DNA of 48,689 nt from Staphylococcus devriesei. GTDB taxonomy: Bacteria; Bacillota; Bacilli; Staphylococcales; Staphylococcaceae. Position numbers and translations under genes: made by a program. Shown piece by piece: positions 1 through 11,042 of the stretch. The stretch is from NCBI RefSeq assembly GCF_002902625.1, contig NZ_PPRG01000059.1, positions 1 to 48,689 of the forward strand. The letters run 5' to 3'. The notes under the pieces were generated by a model. That model was not told where the DNA came from, made no database searches, and saw only the letters and a list, made by a program, of their open reading frames with translations. Numbering within the stretch: the stretch's first letter is position 1; each line of letters starts with the position of its first letter.

Positions 1-818
1 AATCCTTCTTGCAATTTGCGAGTCACAGGACCTATATTACCATCGCCAACAGTTTCTCCATCTAATTTAACCACAGGCATTACTTCTGCTGAGGTACTAG
101 ATATGATAATTTCGTCTGCCTTTTTCAAAAATTCAACATTAAATGTTTCTTCGATAAATGGAAGGTCGTAGTCTTCAGAAATCCATTTAATCACTTTACG
201 AGTTATACCATTTAAAATGCAATTATTAACGGGATGAGTGTAAATTTTGCCATCTTTAATTGCATATACATTGCTTGAAGCACCTTCAGTAACCGTTTCT
301 CCTCTATGTTGAATTGCTTCACTGGCATTATATTTTACGGCATATTCTTTAGCAAGTACGTTACCTAAAAGGTTTAAGCTTTTAATATCACAGCGTAACC
401 ATCTAATATCTTCGACAGTTACAGCGTTAATACCATTTTTCAAATCTTCATATGGTCGATCATAACTTTTCGCAAAAGCCATTAATACAGGTTTCACTTC
501 TGGAGTTGGGAAGCTATGTTCTCTTGGCGCAACCCCACGTGTAGCCTGAATATAAACGCCACCGCTTTTAATTTCATTTACTTTTAAGAGTTGTCTTACG
601 ATATCGATTAATTCTTCTACCGTATAATCTAGGTCTATTTGGAGTTCTCCTGCACTTCTAACAAAACGTTCGAAGTGCTCGGTAACTGTAAATAACTTAC
701 CATCATAGGCTCTAATATATTCGTAAATGCCGTCGCCAAACACATAGCCTCGGTCTTCGTATGATACTTTAGCGTCTTCTTGATTAATAAATTCACCGTT
801 AATAAATACTTTCGTCAT
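1..818 (-). CDS. dat: D-amino acid aminotransferase (partial, 3' end outside window)
   Basis: PLP-dependent class IV (branched-chain-like fold) transaminase that interconverts D-alanine and 2-oxoglutarate with pyruvate and D-glutamate, supplying D-amino acids for peptidoglycan in the cytoplasm. The start is ATG at 818; about 272 codons are visible and the last few residues lie beyond base 1. The N-terminus [10 protein letters not shown] and the motif [13 protein letters not shown] are typical of D-AAT. The PLP lysine is K146 in [10 protein letters not shown], and TEGASSNVY follows. It starts 3 bases after the pepV stop, so the two are almost certainly co-transcribed, as in other staphylococci. 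Family assignment is firm; the exact end cannot be seen. Confidence 0.96.
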   Translation of the reverse strand, partial: MTKVFINGEFINQEDAKVSYEDRGYVFGDGIYEYIRAYDGKLFTVTEHFERFVRSAGELQIDLDYTVEELIDIVRQLLKVNEIKSGGVYIQATRGVAPREHSFPTPEVKPVLMAFAKSYDRPYEDLKNGINAVTVEDIRWLRCDIKSLNLLGNVLAKEYAVKYNASEAIQHRGETVTEGASSNVYAIKDGKIYTHPVNNCILNGITRKVIKWISEDYDLPFIEETFNVEFLKKADEIIISSTSAEVMPVVKLDGETVGDGNIGPVTRKLQEG

Positions 819-821
819 AGT

Positions 822-2231
822 TTAACCCTCCACACATAGCGCATAAATTGCTTCTAAATAGATACTTGTTGCATTGAATAATTGTTTTTTAGTAATATAT
901 TCATTCTTTTGATGCATTAAATCTTCAGAATCTGGGAACATCGCTCCGAATGCTACACCTTTATCAAGATTTCTGGCATAAGTGCCACCCCCGATTGTAT
1001 AAGGTTCCGACATATCTCCTGTTTGATTTCTATAAACGTCTACTAGCGTTTGCACAAATGGATCATTTTTATCAACGTAATGAGGTTGTTGAACCTTACC
1101 TAATTCAATATCGAAACCTTGCTCTTTAATCTCTTTAGTAAAACGTTCAATGGCTTCTTCAAATTCAAAGCCTTGAGGATAACGCAAGTTGATTCCGAAT
1201 TTGCCCCCATTTTTATTGTCATAAGTGATGACGCCTACGTTGGTAGTCACATCTCCCATAATATCAGTATGGAATTTCATTCCCATTTTCTCACCAAAAT
1301 GAGATTCATGTAGATAGCGATTACTGAATTCGACAAATGATTTGGCAGTTTGATTTAGATTTAATGTTGATAAGAACTCTAATAAGTATAAGCCGGCATT
1401 AACACCTAATGATGGGTCCATACCGTGTACGGCTTTACCTTCAACTGTTAATACTAATTCGCCACTATCAACGACGCCTTCACCTTGTAATTTACGTTCA
1501 TCTAAAAATTGTTCAAAGTGTTGGACTACATCGGTCATATTTTCTTTTACAAGCACACGTGCTTTGGCATGATCAGGCACCATGTTATAGCGTTGACCTG
1601 ATTCGAATGATAATAATTCATCATCTGGTTCATTAGAATCTTCAAATGTAGACGTTTGGACTAAATCGAATGTCGTAATACCTTTTTCACCGTGAATTGC
1701 TGGGAATTCTGCATCAGGCGCAAAACCTAATGTTGGCATTTCTTCAGTTTGGAAGTATCTTTCTGTGCATTTCCAATCAGATTCTTCATCTGTACCTATA
1801 ATGATGTGAATTCGTTTTTTCCAATCTACATTCATGTCATTCAAAATCTTAACAGCGTAATATGCTGCAATTGTTGGACCTTTATCGTCAAGTGTTCCTC
1901 TAGCAACGATAGCATCATCAGTAACGACTGGTTTGAATGGATCTGAATCCCAACCGTCTCCAGCTGGCACCACATCCACGTGGCATAATATGCCTAAAAC
2001 ATCATCGCCATTACCCGCTTCAATTCTTCCTGCTATATGGTCTACGTCGTGTGTAGAAAAACCGTCTCTCTCTGCAATTTTATACATATAATCAAGTGCT
2101 TCACGGGGACCTGGGCCAACTGGCGTTTCGCTAGTGGCTTGTGAATCATCTCTAACACTCTCAATTGAAAGTAGACCTTTTAAGTCATCAATAATCTGAC
2201 TTTCATATTCTTGAACTTTTTCTTTCCACAT
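822..2231 (-). CDS. pepV: dipeptidase PepV (M20 family)
   Basis: Cytoplasmic dinuclear zinc dipeptidase of the M20 family, 469 residues, the usual PepV length. Metal-ligand motifs are visible in order: H84 in [13 protein letters not shown]115 in [10 protein letters not shown], the glutamate pair in IGTDEESDW (about 149-150), D173 in APDAEFP, and a C-terminal histidine in [10 protein letters not shown]. It releases free amino acids from dipeptides. It is the first gene of a two-gene unit with dat; the link may feed D-Ala/D-Glu metabolism, but that is inference. The start is ATG with an AAGGAAG-type ribosome site upstream. Confidence 0.95.
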   Translation of the reverse strand: MWKEKVQEYESQIIDDLKGLLSIESVRDDSQATSETPVGPGPREALDYMYKIAERDGFSTHDVDHIAGRIEAGNGDDVLGILCHVDVVPAGDGWDSDPFKPVVTDDAIVARGTLDDKGPTIAAYYAVKILNDMNVDWKKRIHIIIGTDEESDWKCTERYFQTEEMPTLGFAPDAEFPAIHGEKGITTFDLVQTSTFEDSNEPDDELLSFESGQRYNMVPDHAKARVLVKENMTDVVQHFEQFLDERKLQGEGVVDSGELVLTVEGKAVHGMDPSLGVNAGLYLLEFLSTLNLNQTAKSFVEFSNRYLHESHFGEKMGMKFHTDIMGDVTTNVGVITYDNKNGGKFGINLRYPQGFEFEEAIERFTKEIKEQGFDIELGKVQQPHYVDKNDPFVQTLVDVYRNQTGDMSEPYTIGGGTYARNLDKGVAFGAMFPDSEDLMHQKNEYITKKQLFNATSIYLEAIYALCVEG

Positions 2232-2327
2232 TCGAGATCAACTTCCTTTTCAATAGATTTACACTTTATTTTACATAACTATGACGATAAATTACAGTAA
2301 GATGTCAGAATATTTATTAGTTTTTAT

Positions 2328-2360
2328 AAAAAAAAGAGTGAGAACACTATGTCCCCACTC
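2328..2360 (-). terminator. intrinsic terminator after the YtxH-like gene
   Basis: An 11-bp stem (arms 2336-2346 and 2350-2360) with two G-U pairs on the minus strand and a 3-nt loop, followed in the minus direction by eight T (2335-2328). It separates the YtxH-like gene from pepV-dat. Confidence 0.85.
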
Positions 2361-2385
2361 AAAAACATCTTCGCTATAATAATAT

Positions 2386-2817
2386 TTAATCTTTATCTTC
2401 TAATGCATTTTTATTATTTTTTAAATCTTCTTCAGAAACAACTCTTAAATTATTATTAACAGTTGTACCACCTTCATCATCAAATTTACCTTCTTCTAAA
2501 TCATCTGTTTTATTAGGATTAGAATTTAAATCAGTAAATTTTGATTTTTCTTGTTCAATAAATGATTTAGGATCATTTTTTAAACGGTTAGCATATTCTT
2601 GAGGATTATTTCTTACCTCTTGAATAGTTTCATTCGCTTTTGAACCGATTTGATTTGCTAAACCTTTAGCATTTTCTTTATAACCTTCTGGATCTTCTTT
2701 ATATTTATTATATTGTTCTTTCAATTTATCTCTGCTTTCTTTACGAGATAACACGACAGCTGCAGCTGCTGCTCCAACTCCAGCAACAATTCTTAATAAA
2801 CCTGTACTTTTAGCCAT
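2386..2817 (-). CDS. YtxH-domain protein
   Basis: A 143-residue protein with one N-terminal hydrophobic helix (LLRIVAGVGAAAAAVVLS), then a long, charged, mostly helical stretch rich in K, E and N, ending in a very acidic tail. This is the YtxH architecture: a small membrane-anchored protein of unknown function, sometimes stress-linked. I chose ATG at 2817 because the AAGGTG site sits 6 bases upstream; the longer frame starting at a GTG (2826) would overlap that site. It lies 20 bases from the pseudouridine synthase gene and is probably in the same transcript as murJ. Specific function unknown. Confidence 0.8.
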   Translation of the reverse strand: MAKSTGLLRIVAGVGAAAAAVVLSRKESRDKLKEQYNKYKEDPEGYKENAKGLANQIGSKANETIQEVRNNPQEYANRLKNDPKSFIEQEKSKFTDLNSNPNKTDDLEEGKFDDEGGTTVNNNLRVVSEEDLKNNKNALEDKD

Positions 2818-2837
2818 AGTTAACACCTTCTCCTTTA

Positions 2838-3530
2838 TTATTGCTGTAATAGTTTTAATTCTTCATCAGTGAGCGATCTATACTCACCCAATTGAAGATT
2901 TTCATCTAACGCTAAATTAGCGATTTTAAGACGTTTTAATTCTAATACCTCATTTTCGATAACATGAAACATCCTTTTTACTTGATGGTATTTACCTTCA
3001 AAGATTGTTACATGTGATACGTTGTCGTTAACTTTAACTAATTCTGCTGGTTTAATCGGCCCATCTGATAGTTCTAGACCATTTTTAAAAGCAAGTATAT
3101 CCTCATTGGTTATTGGAGTCGATGACACAACTTCATATGTTTTTGAAACGTGTTTAGATGGACTCATCAAATCGTGATTAAATTGACCATCATTGGTTAT
3201 TAAAAGTAAACCTTCTGTATCTTTATCTAATCGTCCAACTGGAAATATATCCAAGTGTTGATATTCCGGAATCAAATCGATAACAGTTTGGACTGAATTA
3301 TCATGAGTGGCAGAAATGTATCCTTTAGGCTTATTTAACATTACATAAATATTGTTGATATACGCAATTTTCTCACCATTTACAAAGATAATATCAATAT
3401 CTGGATTAATTTGAGTTTTCGGTGATTTTTCTACTTTATCATTAACAGTTACGCTACCTTTTTTTAAAATTTGTTTAACATCAGTACGCGTCCCTACTCC
3501 CATATTAGCCAGAAATTTATCTAATCTCAT
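2838..3530 (-). CDS. RsuA/RluB-family pseudouridine synthase
   Basis: A 230-residue rRNA pseudouridine synthase. The N-terminus (about 1-48) is an S4 RNA-binding domain (MRLDKFLANMGVGTR). The catalytic domain carries LNKPKGYIS near residue 65 and the catalytic aspartate D102 in VGRLDKDTEGLLL. Size and motifs match the RsuA group, which isomerises a single uridine in 16S rRNA; the exact target is inferred from family only. The start codon overlaps the murJ stop by 4 bases, suggesting translational coupling. Confidence 0.88.
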   Translation of the reverse strand: MRLDKFLANMGVGTRTDVKQILKKGSVTVNDKVEKSPKTQINPDIDIIFVNGEKIAYINNIYVMLNKPKGYISATHDNSVQTVIDLIPEYQHLDIFPVGRLDKDTEGLLLITNDGQFNHDLMSPSKHVSKTYEVVSSTPITNEDILAFKNGLELSDGPIKPAELVKVNDNVSHVTIFEGKYHQVKRMFHVIENEVLELKRLKIANLALDENLQLGEYRSLTDEELKLLQQ

Positions 3531-5164
3531 CGTAAAAACCCAACTTTACGACGAATTTTACCAGGTAAGTCGCCTAAAAATTCGTCTGCTAAACGATTCT
3601 TAATAGTGATTGTGCCGTAAATCAAGCCGCCTACAATAACTCCTACAATTAAAATAATTAATGCGCCAAATTTACGTTCTACCGGAATAAATAAACTTAA
3701 GATTAGATATATTACTTCAACGCTAATCATCATAATTAAACTATAGATAAATATCTTAGCCACTTGAACCAATGTATCTGTAAAATGATATTTTGCATGA
3801 ACTTTTAAAACCATTAAATTTGCAACATTTGCTACTAATAAGGCAGTGGCTGTACTTAATACAGCGCCTGGTGTGTGGAACAACATGATTAAAGGAATAT
3901 TTAAAATCAATTTCACTACTACTGCTCCAAGAATAATAAATACAGTTAATTTCTGTTTATTAATACCTTGTAACATTGAAGCTGTAACACTCAATAACGA
4001 TATTAAAATAGCGACTGGTGCATAGTAAAATAAGATCTTATTACCATCTGGATTATATTGGTAAAAGACTGTGTATAATGGTGAAGCTAACGCCATTATT
4101 CCTAAACTCGCTGGCACGGTTATGTACATCAATACACCAATCGAAGTTTGAATTTGACGATGCATCTCTGTTAAACGTCCTTCGGCAAATGTTTTTGTGA
4201 TAAATGGAATTAAACTTACCGCAAAACCAGCTGCTAATGATGTCGGTATCATCACTATTTTATTGGTTGTAAAATTTAAAATAGTAAAGAAATAGTCTTT
4301 ATTGGCATGGAATCCAACGGCATCAAGCGCATTATTATGTGTAAATTGGTCCACTAAGTTGAATAGTGGAAAATTCAAACTAACAATAACGAAAGGAATA
4401 CTATATGAAATAATTTCTTTATACATTTTAGTATATGAAACTTCCAAACCTGTATGGTCTGATTCAACCATCTTATCTATATGAGGTTTACGTTTCTTCC
4501 AATAGTACCAAAGTGTAAGCAACCCGGCGATTGCACCTATCGCAGCAGCAAACGTTGCTACACCATTTGCGCTTAAATAAGAACCATGGAATACATTAAT
4601 AACTAAGTAACTGCCAATTAAAATAAATATAATTCTTGCAAGTTGTTCTGTTACTTCAGATACCGCTGTCGGACCCATAGATTCATAACCTTGGAAGACA
4701 CCTCTCCACGTAGCTAGTAGTGGTATGAAAACTACAACTATACTTATAATTCTAATAATCCATGTAATATCTGGGATAGTCCATCCCCCTACGCCTTCTT
4801 TTTGACCTAAGGTAATTCTTGCTATATCAGGTGCAAGCACAAATAAAATTAAAAATCCTATAATCCCTGATATACTCATAATGATAAAACTTGATCTATA
4901 GAGCTTTTGCCCCACTTTATATGCTCCTAAAGCATTATATTTAGCTACAAATTTAGAAGCTGCTAATGGAATACCAGCAGTCGCAACAGCAATAGCAATA
5001 TTGTAAGGAACATATGCATAGTTAAATGGAGCTAATTTTTCCTCAGCATTGGCGCCCATAATTGCATAGAATGGTATTACAAATAGTACGCCTAATACTT
5101 TTGTAATTAAAATACTCAATGTTATCAGAAAGGTGCCACGTACCATTTCCTTATTTTCACTCAT
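3527..5164 (-). CDS. murJ: lipid II flippase MurJ (YtgP-type MATE/MOP transporter)
   Basis: A 545-residue polytopic membrane protein with about 14 hydrophobic segments, of the MVF/polysaccharide-biosynthesis branch of the MOP superfamily. The start MVRGTFLITLSILITKVLGV and the overall length match B. subtilis YtgP and the S. aureus MurJ located in the same neighbourhood. It flips undecaprenyl-linked lipid II across the cytoplasmic membrane for peptidoglycan synthesis. It heads an operon-like run with the overlapping pseudouridine synthase and the YtxH-like gene. Other MOP members (capsule or teichoic exporters) are the main alternative; synteny favours MurJ. Confidence 0.88.
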   Translation of the reverse strand: MSENKEMVRGTFLITLSILITKVLGVLFVIPFYAIMGANAEEKLAPFNYAYVPYNIAIAVATAGIPLAASKFVAKYNALGAYKVGQKLYRSSFIIMSISGIIGFLILFVLAPDIARITLGQKEGVGGWTIPDITWIIRIISIVVVFIPLLATWRGVFQGYESMGPTAVSEVTEQLARIIFILIGSYLVINVFHGSYLSANGVATFAAAIGAIAGLLTLWYYWKKRKPHIDKMVESDHTGLEVSYTKMYKEIISYSIPFVIVSLNFPLFNLVDQFTHNNALDAVGFHANKDYFFTILNFTTNKIVMIPTSLAAGFAVSLIPFITKTFAEGRLTEMHRQIQTSIGVLMYITVPASLGIMALASPLYTVFYQYNPDGNKILFYYAPVAILISLLSVTASMLQGINKQKLTVFIILGAVVVKLILNIPLIMLFHTPGAVLSTATALLVANVANLMVLKVHAKYHFTDTLVQVAKIFIYSLIMMISVEVIYLILSLFIPVERKFGALIILIVGVIVGGLIYGTITIKNRLADEFLGDLPGKIRRKVGFLR

Positions 5165-5434
5165 ATTTAATCTTCCTACCTTTTTAATAATCGATATAAT
5201 TAATTTACAGTCTGCACATTCTAACGGCTTGCATTAATATAAAATATATCACAAAATACTTATTGTTTCCCCTATCTTTAACACTTTCATTAAAATTATT
5301 AACTAACATTATATCGAATATACATTTATAATTTAATTAACAGAACCAATCTTAAATTATAACTAATTTTATTTAGAATTCAAATTAATACCAAATACGA
5401 ACAATGAATATGAATTGCTAACGGAGGTCGTGCA

Positions 5435-6697
5435 ATGTATCAAACGATAATAATTGGCGGAGGGCCAAGTGGATTAATGGCCGCATTCGCAGCGAGTGAG
5501 CATAGTGATAAAGTTCTTTTATTAGAAAAGAAAAAAGGTTTAGGCCGTAAACTTAAAATCTCAGGCGGTGGTAGATGTAATGTTACTAACCGTCTACCGT
5601 ATGCAGAGATTATTGAGAATATTCCCGGCAATGGCAAATTTTTATATAGCCCTTTTTCAGTTTTTGATAATGAATCAATAATTGAATTTTTCGAATCACG
5701 TGGGGTAAAGCTTAAAGAAGAAGATCATGGACGTATGTTCCCTATGTCCAATAAGGCTCAAGATGTGGTTGATGCATTAGTAAATACTATTAAGTCAAAT
5801 AATGTTGAAATTAGAGAAGAAACTGTTGTTAAGAATGTCGCTATATCAGAAAATGGTCATTTTATAGTTCGCACTCAAAGTGAAACTTTTGAATCCACGT
5901 CATTAGTTATTGCTACGGGTGGTACAAGCGTTCCTCAAACTGGCTCAACGGGTGATGGCTATGTCTTTGCTGAACAATTTGGTCATTCTATTACAGAACT
6001 TTTCCCAACTGAAGTACCTATTACTTCTAGTGAACCTTTTATTAAATCTAGACAACTTAAAGGGTTAAGTCTAAGAGACGTTGAGTTATCTGTATTAAAG
6101 AAAAATGGTAAAAAACGTATAAGTCATCAAATGGATATGATTTTTACACACTTTGGTATAAGTGGTCCTGCCGCTTTACGTTGTAGTCAATTCATATATA
6201 AAGAACAAAAAAATCAAAAGAAACAAGATATAAAGATGCAATTAGATGTCTTCCCAGATTTAAAGCGCACTCAATTAGAAGAAAAAATCTTAACATTATT
6301 AAAAGATGAACCCGATAAATATTTAAAAAATAGTTTAAGGGGCTTGCTAGAAGAACGATATTTACTCTTTATGCTTGAGCAATCAGGAATTGATAATGAT
6401 ACCACATATCACCATCTTTCTAATCAACAATTCATTAGCTTAATTGATAATTTAAAAGGCTTTACGTTTACCGTCAATGGCACCCTCCCTATTGAAAAAG
6501 CATTTGTAACAGGTGGGGGTGTGTCTCTCAAAGAACTATGGCCAAAAACAATGATGTCTAAGAAACAAGCCGGTTTATTTTTATGTGGTGAAGTACTTGA
6601 TATTCATGGTTATACTGGTGGCTATAATATCACTAGCGCCCTAGTGACTGGAAATGTATCTGGAAATGAAGCGGGTAAATTCAAACCAGAAGATTAA
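5435..6697 (+). CDS. HI0933/YtfP-family FAD-dependent oxidoreductase
   Basis: A 420-residue flavoprotein of the HI0933 (YtfP/BaiN-like) family. The N-terminal dinucleotide-binding motif IIGGGPSGLMAA starts at residue 5; LKISGGGRCNVTN follows near 43-55, a hallmark of the family, and the C-terminal FAD motif is CGEVLDIHGYTGGYN. The physiological substrate of the Firmicutes members is not established. It is transcribed divergently from murJ across a 270-bp AT-rich intergenic region, with a good GGAGG site before the ATG, and ends at a strong bidirectional hairpin. Confidence 0.88.
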   Translation: MYQTIIIGGGPSGLMAAFAASEHSDKVLLLEKKKGLGRKLKISGGGRCNVTNRLPYAEIIENIPGNGKFLYSPFSVFDNESIIEFFESRGVKLKEEDHGRMFPMSNKAQDVVDALVNTIKSNNVEIREETVVKNVAISENGHFIVRTQSETFESTSLVIATGGTSVPQTGSTGDGYVFAEQFGHSITELFPTEVPITSSEPFIKSRQLKGLSLRDVELSVLKKNGKKRISHQMDMIFTHFGISGPAALRCSQFIYKEQKNQKKQDIKMQLDVFPDLKRTQLEEKILTLLKDEPDKYLKNSLRGLLEERYLLFMLEQSGIDNDTTYHHLSNQQFISLIDNLKGFTFTVNGTLPIEKAFVTGGGVSLKELWPKTMMSKKQAGLFLCGEVLDIHGYTGGYNITSALVTGNVSGNEAGKFKPED

Positions 6698-6741
6698 GTT
6701 CTTGATTTTAAAAATACTTTTAAAATTGAATGATAAATATA

Positions 6742-6789
6742 AATAGCTCGACGATGTTTTCTTACATTTGAAGTCATCGTCGAGCTATT
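6742..6789. terminator. bidirectional terminator between ytfP-like gene and rhodanese
   Basis: A perfect 15-bp inverted repeat (6742-6756 and 6775-6789) with an 18-nt loop between two convergent genes. T-rich sequence flanks both sides, so it can serve both strands. Confidence 0.85.
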
Positions 6790-6824
6790 ATTTTAAATGC
6801 TATATCATCTAATAAAAGAATCTA

Positions 6825-7136
6825 TTAAATACTTTCTATTTCAGTTCCTTCAGAACCCCATGCATTCATGCCGCCATCTACGTTAACAGCATTAATTTCT
6901 TGTCCTTCTAAATAATTCACAACTTTAGCACTACGTACACCAGCTGCGCAGATAATATAATAAGTTTCATTTTTATTAAACTGATTTAAGTTATCAGGAA
7001 TTTCATTCATTGGAATTGTTTTCGCGCCAGGAATAATACCTAATGCAGTTTCTTCGTCTGTTCTCACATCAATTACATTCACAGGATTAGACCCTAGCAA
7101 TTTTCCTTTTAATTGATCTATTGAAATACTTTCCAT
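6825..7136 (-). CDS. single-domain rhodanese-like protein
   Basis: A 103-residue single rhodanese domain. The active-site loop is IICAAGVRSAKV with the persulfide cysteine at C63. The CH2-type VIDVRTDEET motif (about 21-30) and GGMNAWG at the C-terminus are also present. It probably carries sulfane sulfur in the cytoplasm; the donor and acceptor are unknown. It lies 20 bases downstream of leuS on the same strand and may be read through from it. Its counterpart in B. subtilis is YtwF. Confidence 0.9.
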   Translation of the reverse strand: MESISIDQLKGKLLGSNPVNVIDVRTDEETALGIIPGAKTIPMNEIPDNLNQFNKNETYYIICAAGVRSAKVVNYLEGQEINAVNVDGGMNAWGSEGTEIESI

Positions 7137-7156
7137 ATATAAAACTCCTTTAATAA

Positions 7157-9571
7157 TTATTTAGCAACAATATTAACTAATTTTTGAGGTACCGCAATTA
7201 CTTTTTTAATTTCTTTACCTTCAATAGATAGTTTAACATTTTCATCTTCTAATGCTAAATCTTGCATTTCTTCTTTAGATAAATCTTTAGGAATTTGTAA
7301 TTTAGCTCTCACTTTTCCGTTCACTTGGACTACAATTTCTACTTCTGAATCAACTAATAATGATTCATCGTATGTTGGCCATGGTTGGTAAGTGATTGTG
7401 TCATTATTCCCAAGACGATTCCATAGTTCCTCACCAATGTGGGGTGCAATCGGTGCTAACATTTTCACAAAACCTTCAACATAAGGTTTATAAATACTAT
7501 CCACTTTATAACATTCATTAATGAAGACCATTAATTGGCTGATAGCTGTATTAAAGTTAAGCGTTTCAAAATCTTCCGTTACTTTTTTAACTGTCTGATT
7601 ATAGACTTTATCAAGAGATTTGTCGTTAGTATCATTAACTTTACTAGATAATGTACCATCTTCGTTAATAAGTAGTCTCCATACACGATCTAAGAAACGT
7701 CTAGAGCCATCTAAGCCATTTTCACTCCATGCAATAGAAGCATCTAATGGTCCCATAAACATTTCATAAAGACGCAACGTATCAGCGCCGTGTGATGCTA
7801 CGATATCATCAGGGTTGACTACGTTACCTTTAGATTTACTCATTTTTTCATTTCCTTCACCAAGAATCATCCCTTGGTTGAATAATTTTTGGAAAGGCTC
7901 TTTCGTTGGTACTACGCCTAAATCATATAACACTTTATGCCAGAATCTTGCATATAATAAGTGAAGTACAGCATGTTCTACCCCGCCAATATATAAATCA
8001 ACTGGTAACCAATGTTTTAATTTTTCAGGATCTGCCAGCATTTTGTCGTTATGTGGGTCAATATATCTTAAGTAATACCAACAGCTTCCTGCCCATTGTG
8101 GCATAGTATTTGTTTCACGACGTCCTTTCATGCCTGTCTTTTCATCAACTACATTTACAAAGTCATCGATATTTGCTAGTGGTGATTCCCCAGTACCTGA
8201 AGGTTTAATTTCATCTGTTTCAGGTAGTAATAATGGGAGTTCTTCTTCTGGTACTGTTGTCATAGTACCATCTTCCCAGTGAATAACTGGAATTGGTTCG
8301 CCCCAATAACGTTGTCTACTAAATAACCAGTCTCTTAATTTATAGTTAACTTTCTTCTCACCAGCATTTTTAGCTTCTAATAACTCAATCGCTTTAGCAA
8401 TTGCTTGCTCATTATCTAAACCATTAAGTTCTCCAGAATTAATATGCGCACCTGCACCAGTATAAGCTTCTTTGGCAACGTCGCCACCTTCAATCACTTC
8501 AACAATAGGCAATTTAAACTTAGTAGCAAATTCATGGTCGCGCTCGTCATGTCCAGGAACGGCCATTACTGCTCCTGTACCATAGCTAGATAATACATAA
8601 TCTGCAATCCAAATTGGCAATTTCTCTCCAGATAAAGGATTAATAGCATAAGCACCTGTGAAGACACCTGATTTATCTTTAGCTAAGTCAGTACGTTCTA
8701 AATCAGATTTTTTTGAAGCTTCTTCTTGATATTTTTTAATTTCTTCTTGTTTTTCATCTGCTGTAACTTTATTGACTAACGCATGCTCTGGGCTTAATAC
8801 TAAAAATGTTGTTCCATAAATTGTATCAGGGCGTGTTGTGAAGACATCTATAGTTTCTTCGTATCCTTCTACTTCAAACGACACGCGCGCACCTTCAGAA
8901 CGACCAATCCAGTTATATTGCATATCTTTGATTGAGTCAGGCCAATCTAGTTCTTCTAAATCTTCAATTAGTCTATCAGCGTATTCAGTAATTTTAAGTA
9001 CCCATTGTTTCATTGGTCTTCTATATACTGGATGCCCACCACGTTCAGACACGCCATCTACGACTTCTTCATTAGATAATACTGTACCTAAAGCTGGACA
9101 CCAATTTACTGCTACTTCATCTACGTAAGCTAACCCTTTATTATATAATTGAATGAAAATCCATTGTGTCCATTTATAGTATTCAGGATCAGTAGTATTC
9201 ACTTCTCTATCCCAGTCATAACTGAAACCTAATTCTTGAATTTGACGTTTAAATGTTTGTACATTTTGTTTAGTAAATTCTCTTGGATCATTACCAGTAT
9301 CTAACGCGTATTGCTCGGCTGGTAAACCAAATGCGTCCCATCCCATTGGGTGTAAAACGTTATAACCTTGCATACGTTTATAACGTGAAACAATATCTGT
9401 AGCTGTATAACCTTCTGGATGTCCTACATGTAATCCTGCACCTGAGGGATATGGAAACATATCTAGTGCATAGAATTTCTTTTGACCTAAATTATCATTG
9501 GCTTTAAATGTTTTGTTGTCAGCCCAATAAGCTTGCCACTTTTTCTCAATTTCATTGTGATTGTAACCCAA
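7157..9571 (-). CDS. leuS: leucyl-tRNA synthetase
   Basis: An 804-residue class Ia synthetase that charges tRNA-Leu. The HIGH signature is HVGH at 48-51 and the KMSKS loop is at 576-580. The CP1 editing domain is present with TTRPDT at 245-250 and [15 protein letters not shown] at 331-345, so post-transfer editing should be intact. The start codon in the ORF frame is TTG, with an AGGAGG site just upstream. The gene sits behind a T-box leader, so its expression should rise when tRNA-Leu is uncharged. Confidence 0.98.
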   Translation of the reverse strand: MGYNHNEIEKKWQAYWADNKTFKANDNLGQKKFYALDMFPYPSGAGLHVGHPEGYTATDIVSRYKRMQGYNVLHPMGWDAFGLPAEQYALDTGNDPREFTKQNVQTFKRQIQELGFSYDWDREVNTTDPEYYKWTQWIFIQLYNKGLAYVDEVAVNWCPALGTVLSNEEVVDGVSERGGHPVYRRPMKQWVLKITEYADRLIEDLEELDWPDSIKDMQYNWIGRSEGARVSFEVEGYEETIDVFTTRPDTIYGTTFLVLSPEHALVNKVTADEKQEEIKKYQEEASKKSDLERTDLAKDKSGVFTGAYAINPLSGEKLPIWIADYVLSSYGTGAVMAVPGHDERDHEFATKFKLPIVEVIEGGDVAKEAYTGAGAHINSGELNGLDNEQAIAKAIELLEAKNAGEKKVNYKLRDWLFSRQRYWGEPIPVIHWEDGTMTTVPEEELPLLLPETDEIKPSGTGESPLANIDDFVNVVDEKTGMKGRRETNTMPQWAGSCWYYLRYIDPHNDKMLADPEKLKHWLPVDLYIGGVEHAVLHLLYARFWHKVLYDLGVVPTKEPFQKLFNQGMILGEGNEKMSKSKGNVVNPDDIVASHGADTLRLYEMFMGPLDASIAWSENGLDGSRRFLDRVWRLLINEDGTLSSKVNDTNDKSLDKVYNQTVKKVTEDFETLNFNTAISQLMVFINECYKVDSIYKPYVEGFVKMLAPIAPHIGEELWNRLGNNDTITYQPWPTYDESLLVDSEVEIVVQVNGKVRAKLQIPKDLSKEEMQDLALEDENVKLSIEGKEIKKVIAVPQKLVNIVAK

Positions 9572-9599
9572 AGCATTTTCCTCCTAAAATATAAAAACA

Positions 9600-9795
9600 C
9601 CTCAAACTATTACAATTTGTGTAGGGACGACTTAAAGCCGCGGTACCACCCTATTTCACATCAAGATGTGCACTTTATAATAGTAAGAGATGTTTAAAAT
9701 TAAATTATTTAACGGTAAGTTCACTTAATTCTTAACACTAGTTTACACCACCACTAGCTCTCTTTCGAAAAGTATTTAAGCTACTACTCCAATAC
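9600..9795 (-). promoter_or_regulatory. T-box leader (tRNA-Leu sensing) of leuS
   Basis: On the minus strand the conserved T-box core GGGTGGTACCGCG lies at about 9652-9639. Upstream are the stem I elements AGAGAG (near 9760) and GGTGGTGTAAAC. The codon in the specifier position is CTT (Leu) at 9719-9717, in the context GAACTTACC and followed by the usual purine. The terminator that should compete with the antiterminator looks weak (ACAC...GTGT plus five T just before the ribosome site), so that part is less certain. Confidence 0.9.
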
Positions 9796-9801
9796 ATTTT
9801 A

Positions 9802-9830
9802 ATATTATGAGATTCGTGCCTTAAATGCAA
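9802..9830 (-). promoter_or_regulatory. sigma-A promoter for the leuS leader
   Basis: Minus strand: -35 TTGCAT (9830-9825), 17-nt spacer, -10 TAATAT (9807-9802). This puts the start near 9795, just ahead of T-box stem I. Confidence 0.65.
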
Positions 9831-9857
9831 GTGGTTAAACTAACTTTTACTCGCGTG

Positions 9858-11042
9858 CTAAGAATTTTGTCTATTTTTACCTTTTGAAAGACCACGATCA
9901 AAAATTAATACAAAGAATAAACCTACAAATAGCAATACTATCATTCCAATGAACATTGCACTCATATTAAACGCATCAACTAAGATACCACCCACAAGTG
10001 GACCAAAAGCTTTACCTACTGTAGAAGCGGAGTTGACTACGCCTTGATATTGACCTTGCTTACCATCTGGAGCTAAATAATTTGCAATTGACGGCACTGC
10101 TGGCCAGATGAACATTTCACCAAATGTAAGAATAATCATACCGATTAAAAACACTGAAAATTGTTCAGCAAAACTAGTAATTAGAAAAGATAGCATAAAT
10201 ATAAAAATTCCGACTATCATTTGAGATTTCAAGTTACCTTTTAATAGTGTAATAATTGGTCTAATTAATGGTTGTGCAACTAATATCATAATACCGTTAA
10301 CCGTCCATAATACACTATACTGAGACATTGAAATGTTAATTTCTTGAGTAAATGATGCTATTGAACTTTCCCACTGGATATAAGCTACCCAACAAATACT
10401 AAACATTACACACAATAAAAGAAGTGCTACAAAACGCTTTTTATTTTCTTTACCATGAATATCAATGCTATCTGGTGATTTCACTTTAGCGTGATACTCT
10501 AAGTTAAATTGCGTAGTAGCTACTATGCCAAATAATACGTACATTATTAAGTTAGCAAGAAAAATATAGTTGAAACTAAATTCAGCTACAAAGCCACCTA
10601 AAGCAGCACCAGCAGCCACGCCTATATTTTGTGCTAAATATATAGCATTAAATGTTGTTCTCCCCCCGTTTGGCCAAACGGCACCAGCCATCGCATAAAT
10701 TGCGGGAACTATCATTCCGCCACCAAAGCCTAATAATACTAACCATACTGCATACCATGGCCAACCATGGAAGAAGTTTAACAATGTAGTACTAATTAAA
10801 CATGTAACGGTGCCTATCATAATTGTTCGATAACCACCTAATTTATCGAACAACGTTCCACCTAGTAAATTTCCGACTACCATTCCAAATGAATTTATCA
10901 TAAGAACGATACCAGCGATTGTCAGGCTTTTATCAAGTTCTTCTTTCATATATATTGTGTTTAAAGGCCATAAAAAGCTAGAGCCAGTTATATTTAGTGC
11001 CATGCCAATAACTAGCCACCATACTGATCTAGGTATATTCAT
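9858..11042 (-). CDS. MFS transporter (multidrug-type)
   Basis: A 394-residue major facilitator with about 12 hydrophobic segments. Motif A is recognisable as GGTLFDKLGGYRTIM between TM2 and TM3, and a GGGMIVPAIYAMAGAVWP stretch lies in TM4. The closest type I recognise is the YttB-like group of drug/proton antiporters; the substrate cannot be read from sequence. It stands alone, with mnmL divergent upstream and the leuS promoter immediately downstream. Confidence 0.85.
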   Translation of the reverse strand: MNIPRSVWWLVIGMALNITGSSFLWPLNTIYMKEELDKSLTIAGIVLMINSFGMVVGNLLGGTLFDKLGGYRTIMIGTVTCLISTTLLNFFHGWPWYAVWLVLLGFGGGMIVPAIYAMAGAVWPNGGRTTFNAIYLAQNIGVAAGAALGGFVAEFSFNYIFLANLIMYVLFGIVATTQFNLEYHAKVKSPDSIDIHGKENKKRFVALLLLCVMFSICWVAYIQWESSIASFTQEINISMSQYSVLWTVNGIMILVAQPLIRPIITLLKGNLKSQMIVGIFIFMLSFLITSFAEQFSVFLIGMIILTFGEMFIWPAVPSIANYLAPDGKQGQYQGVVNSASTVGKAFGPLVGGILVDAFNMSAMFIGMIVLLFVGLFFVLIFDRGLSKGKNRQNS

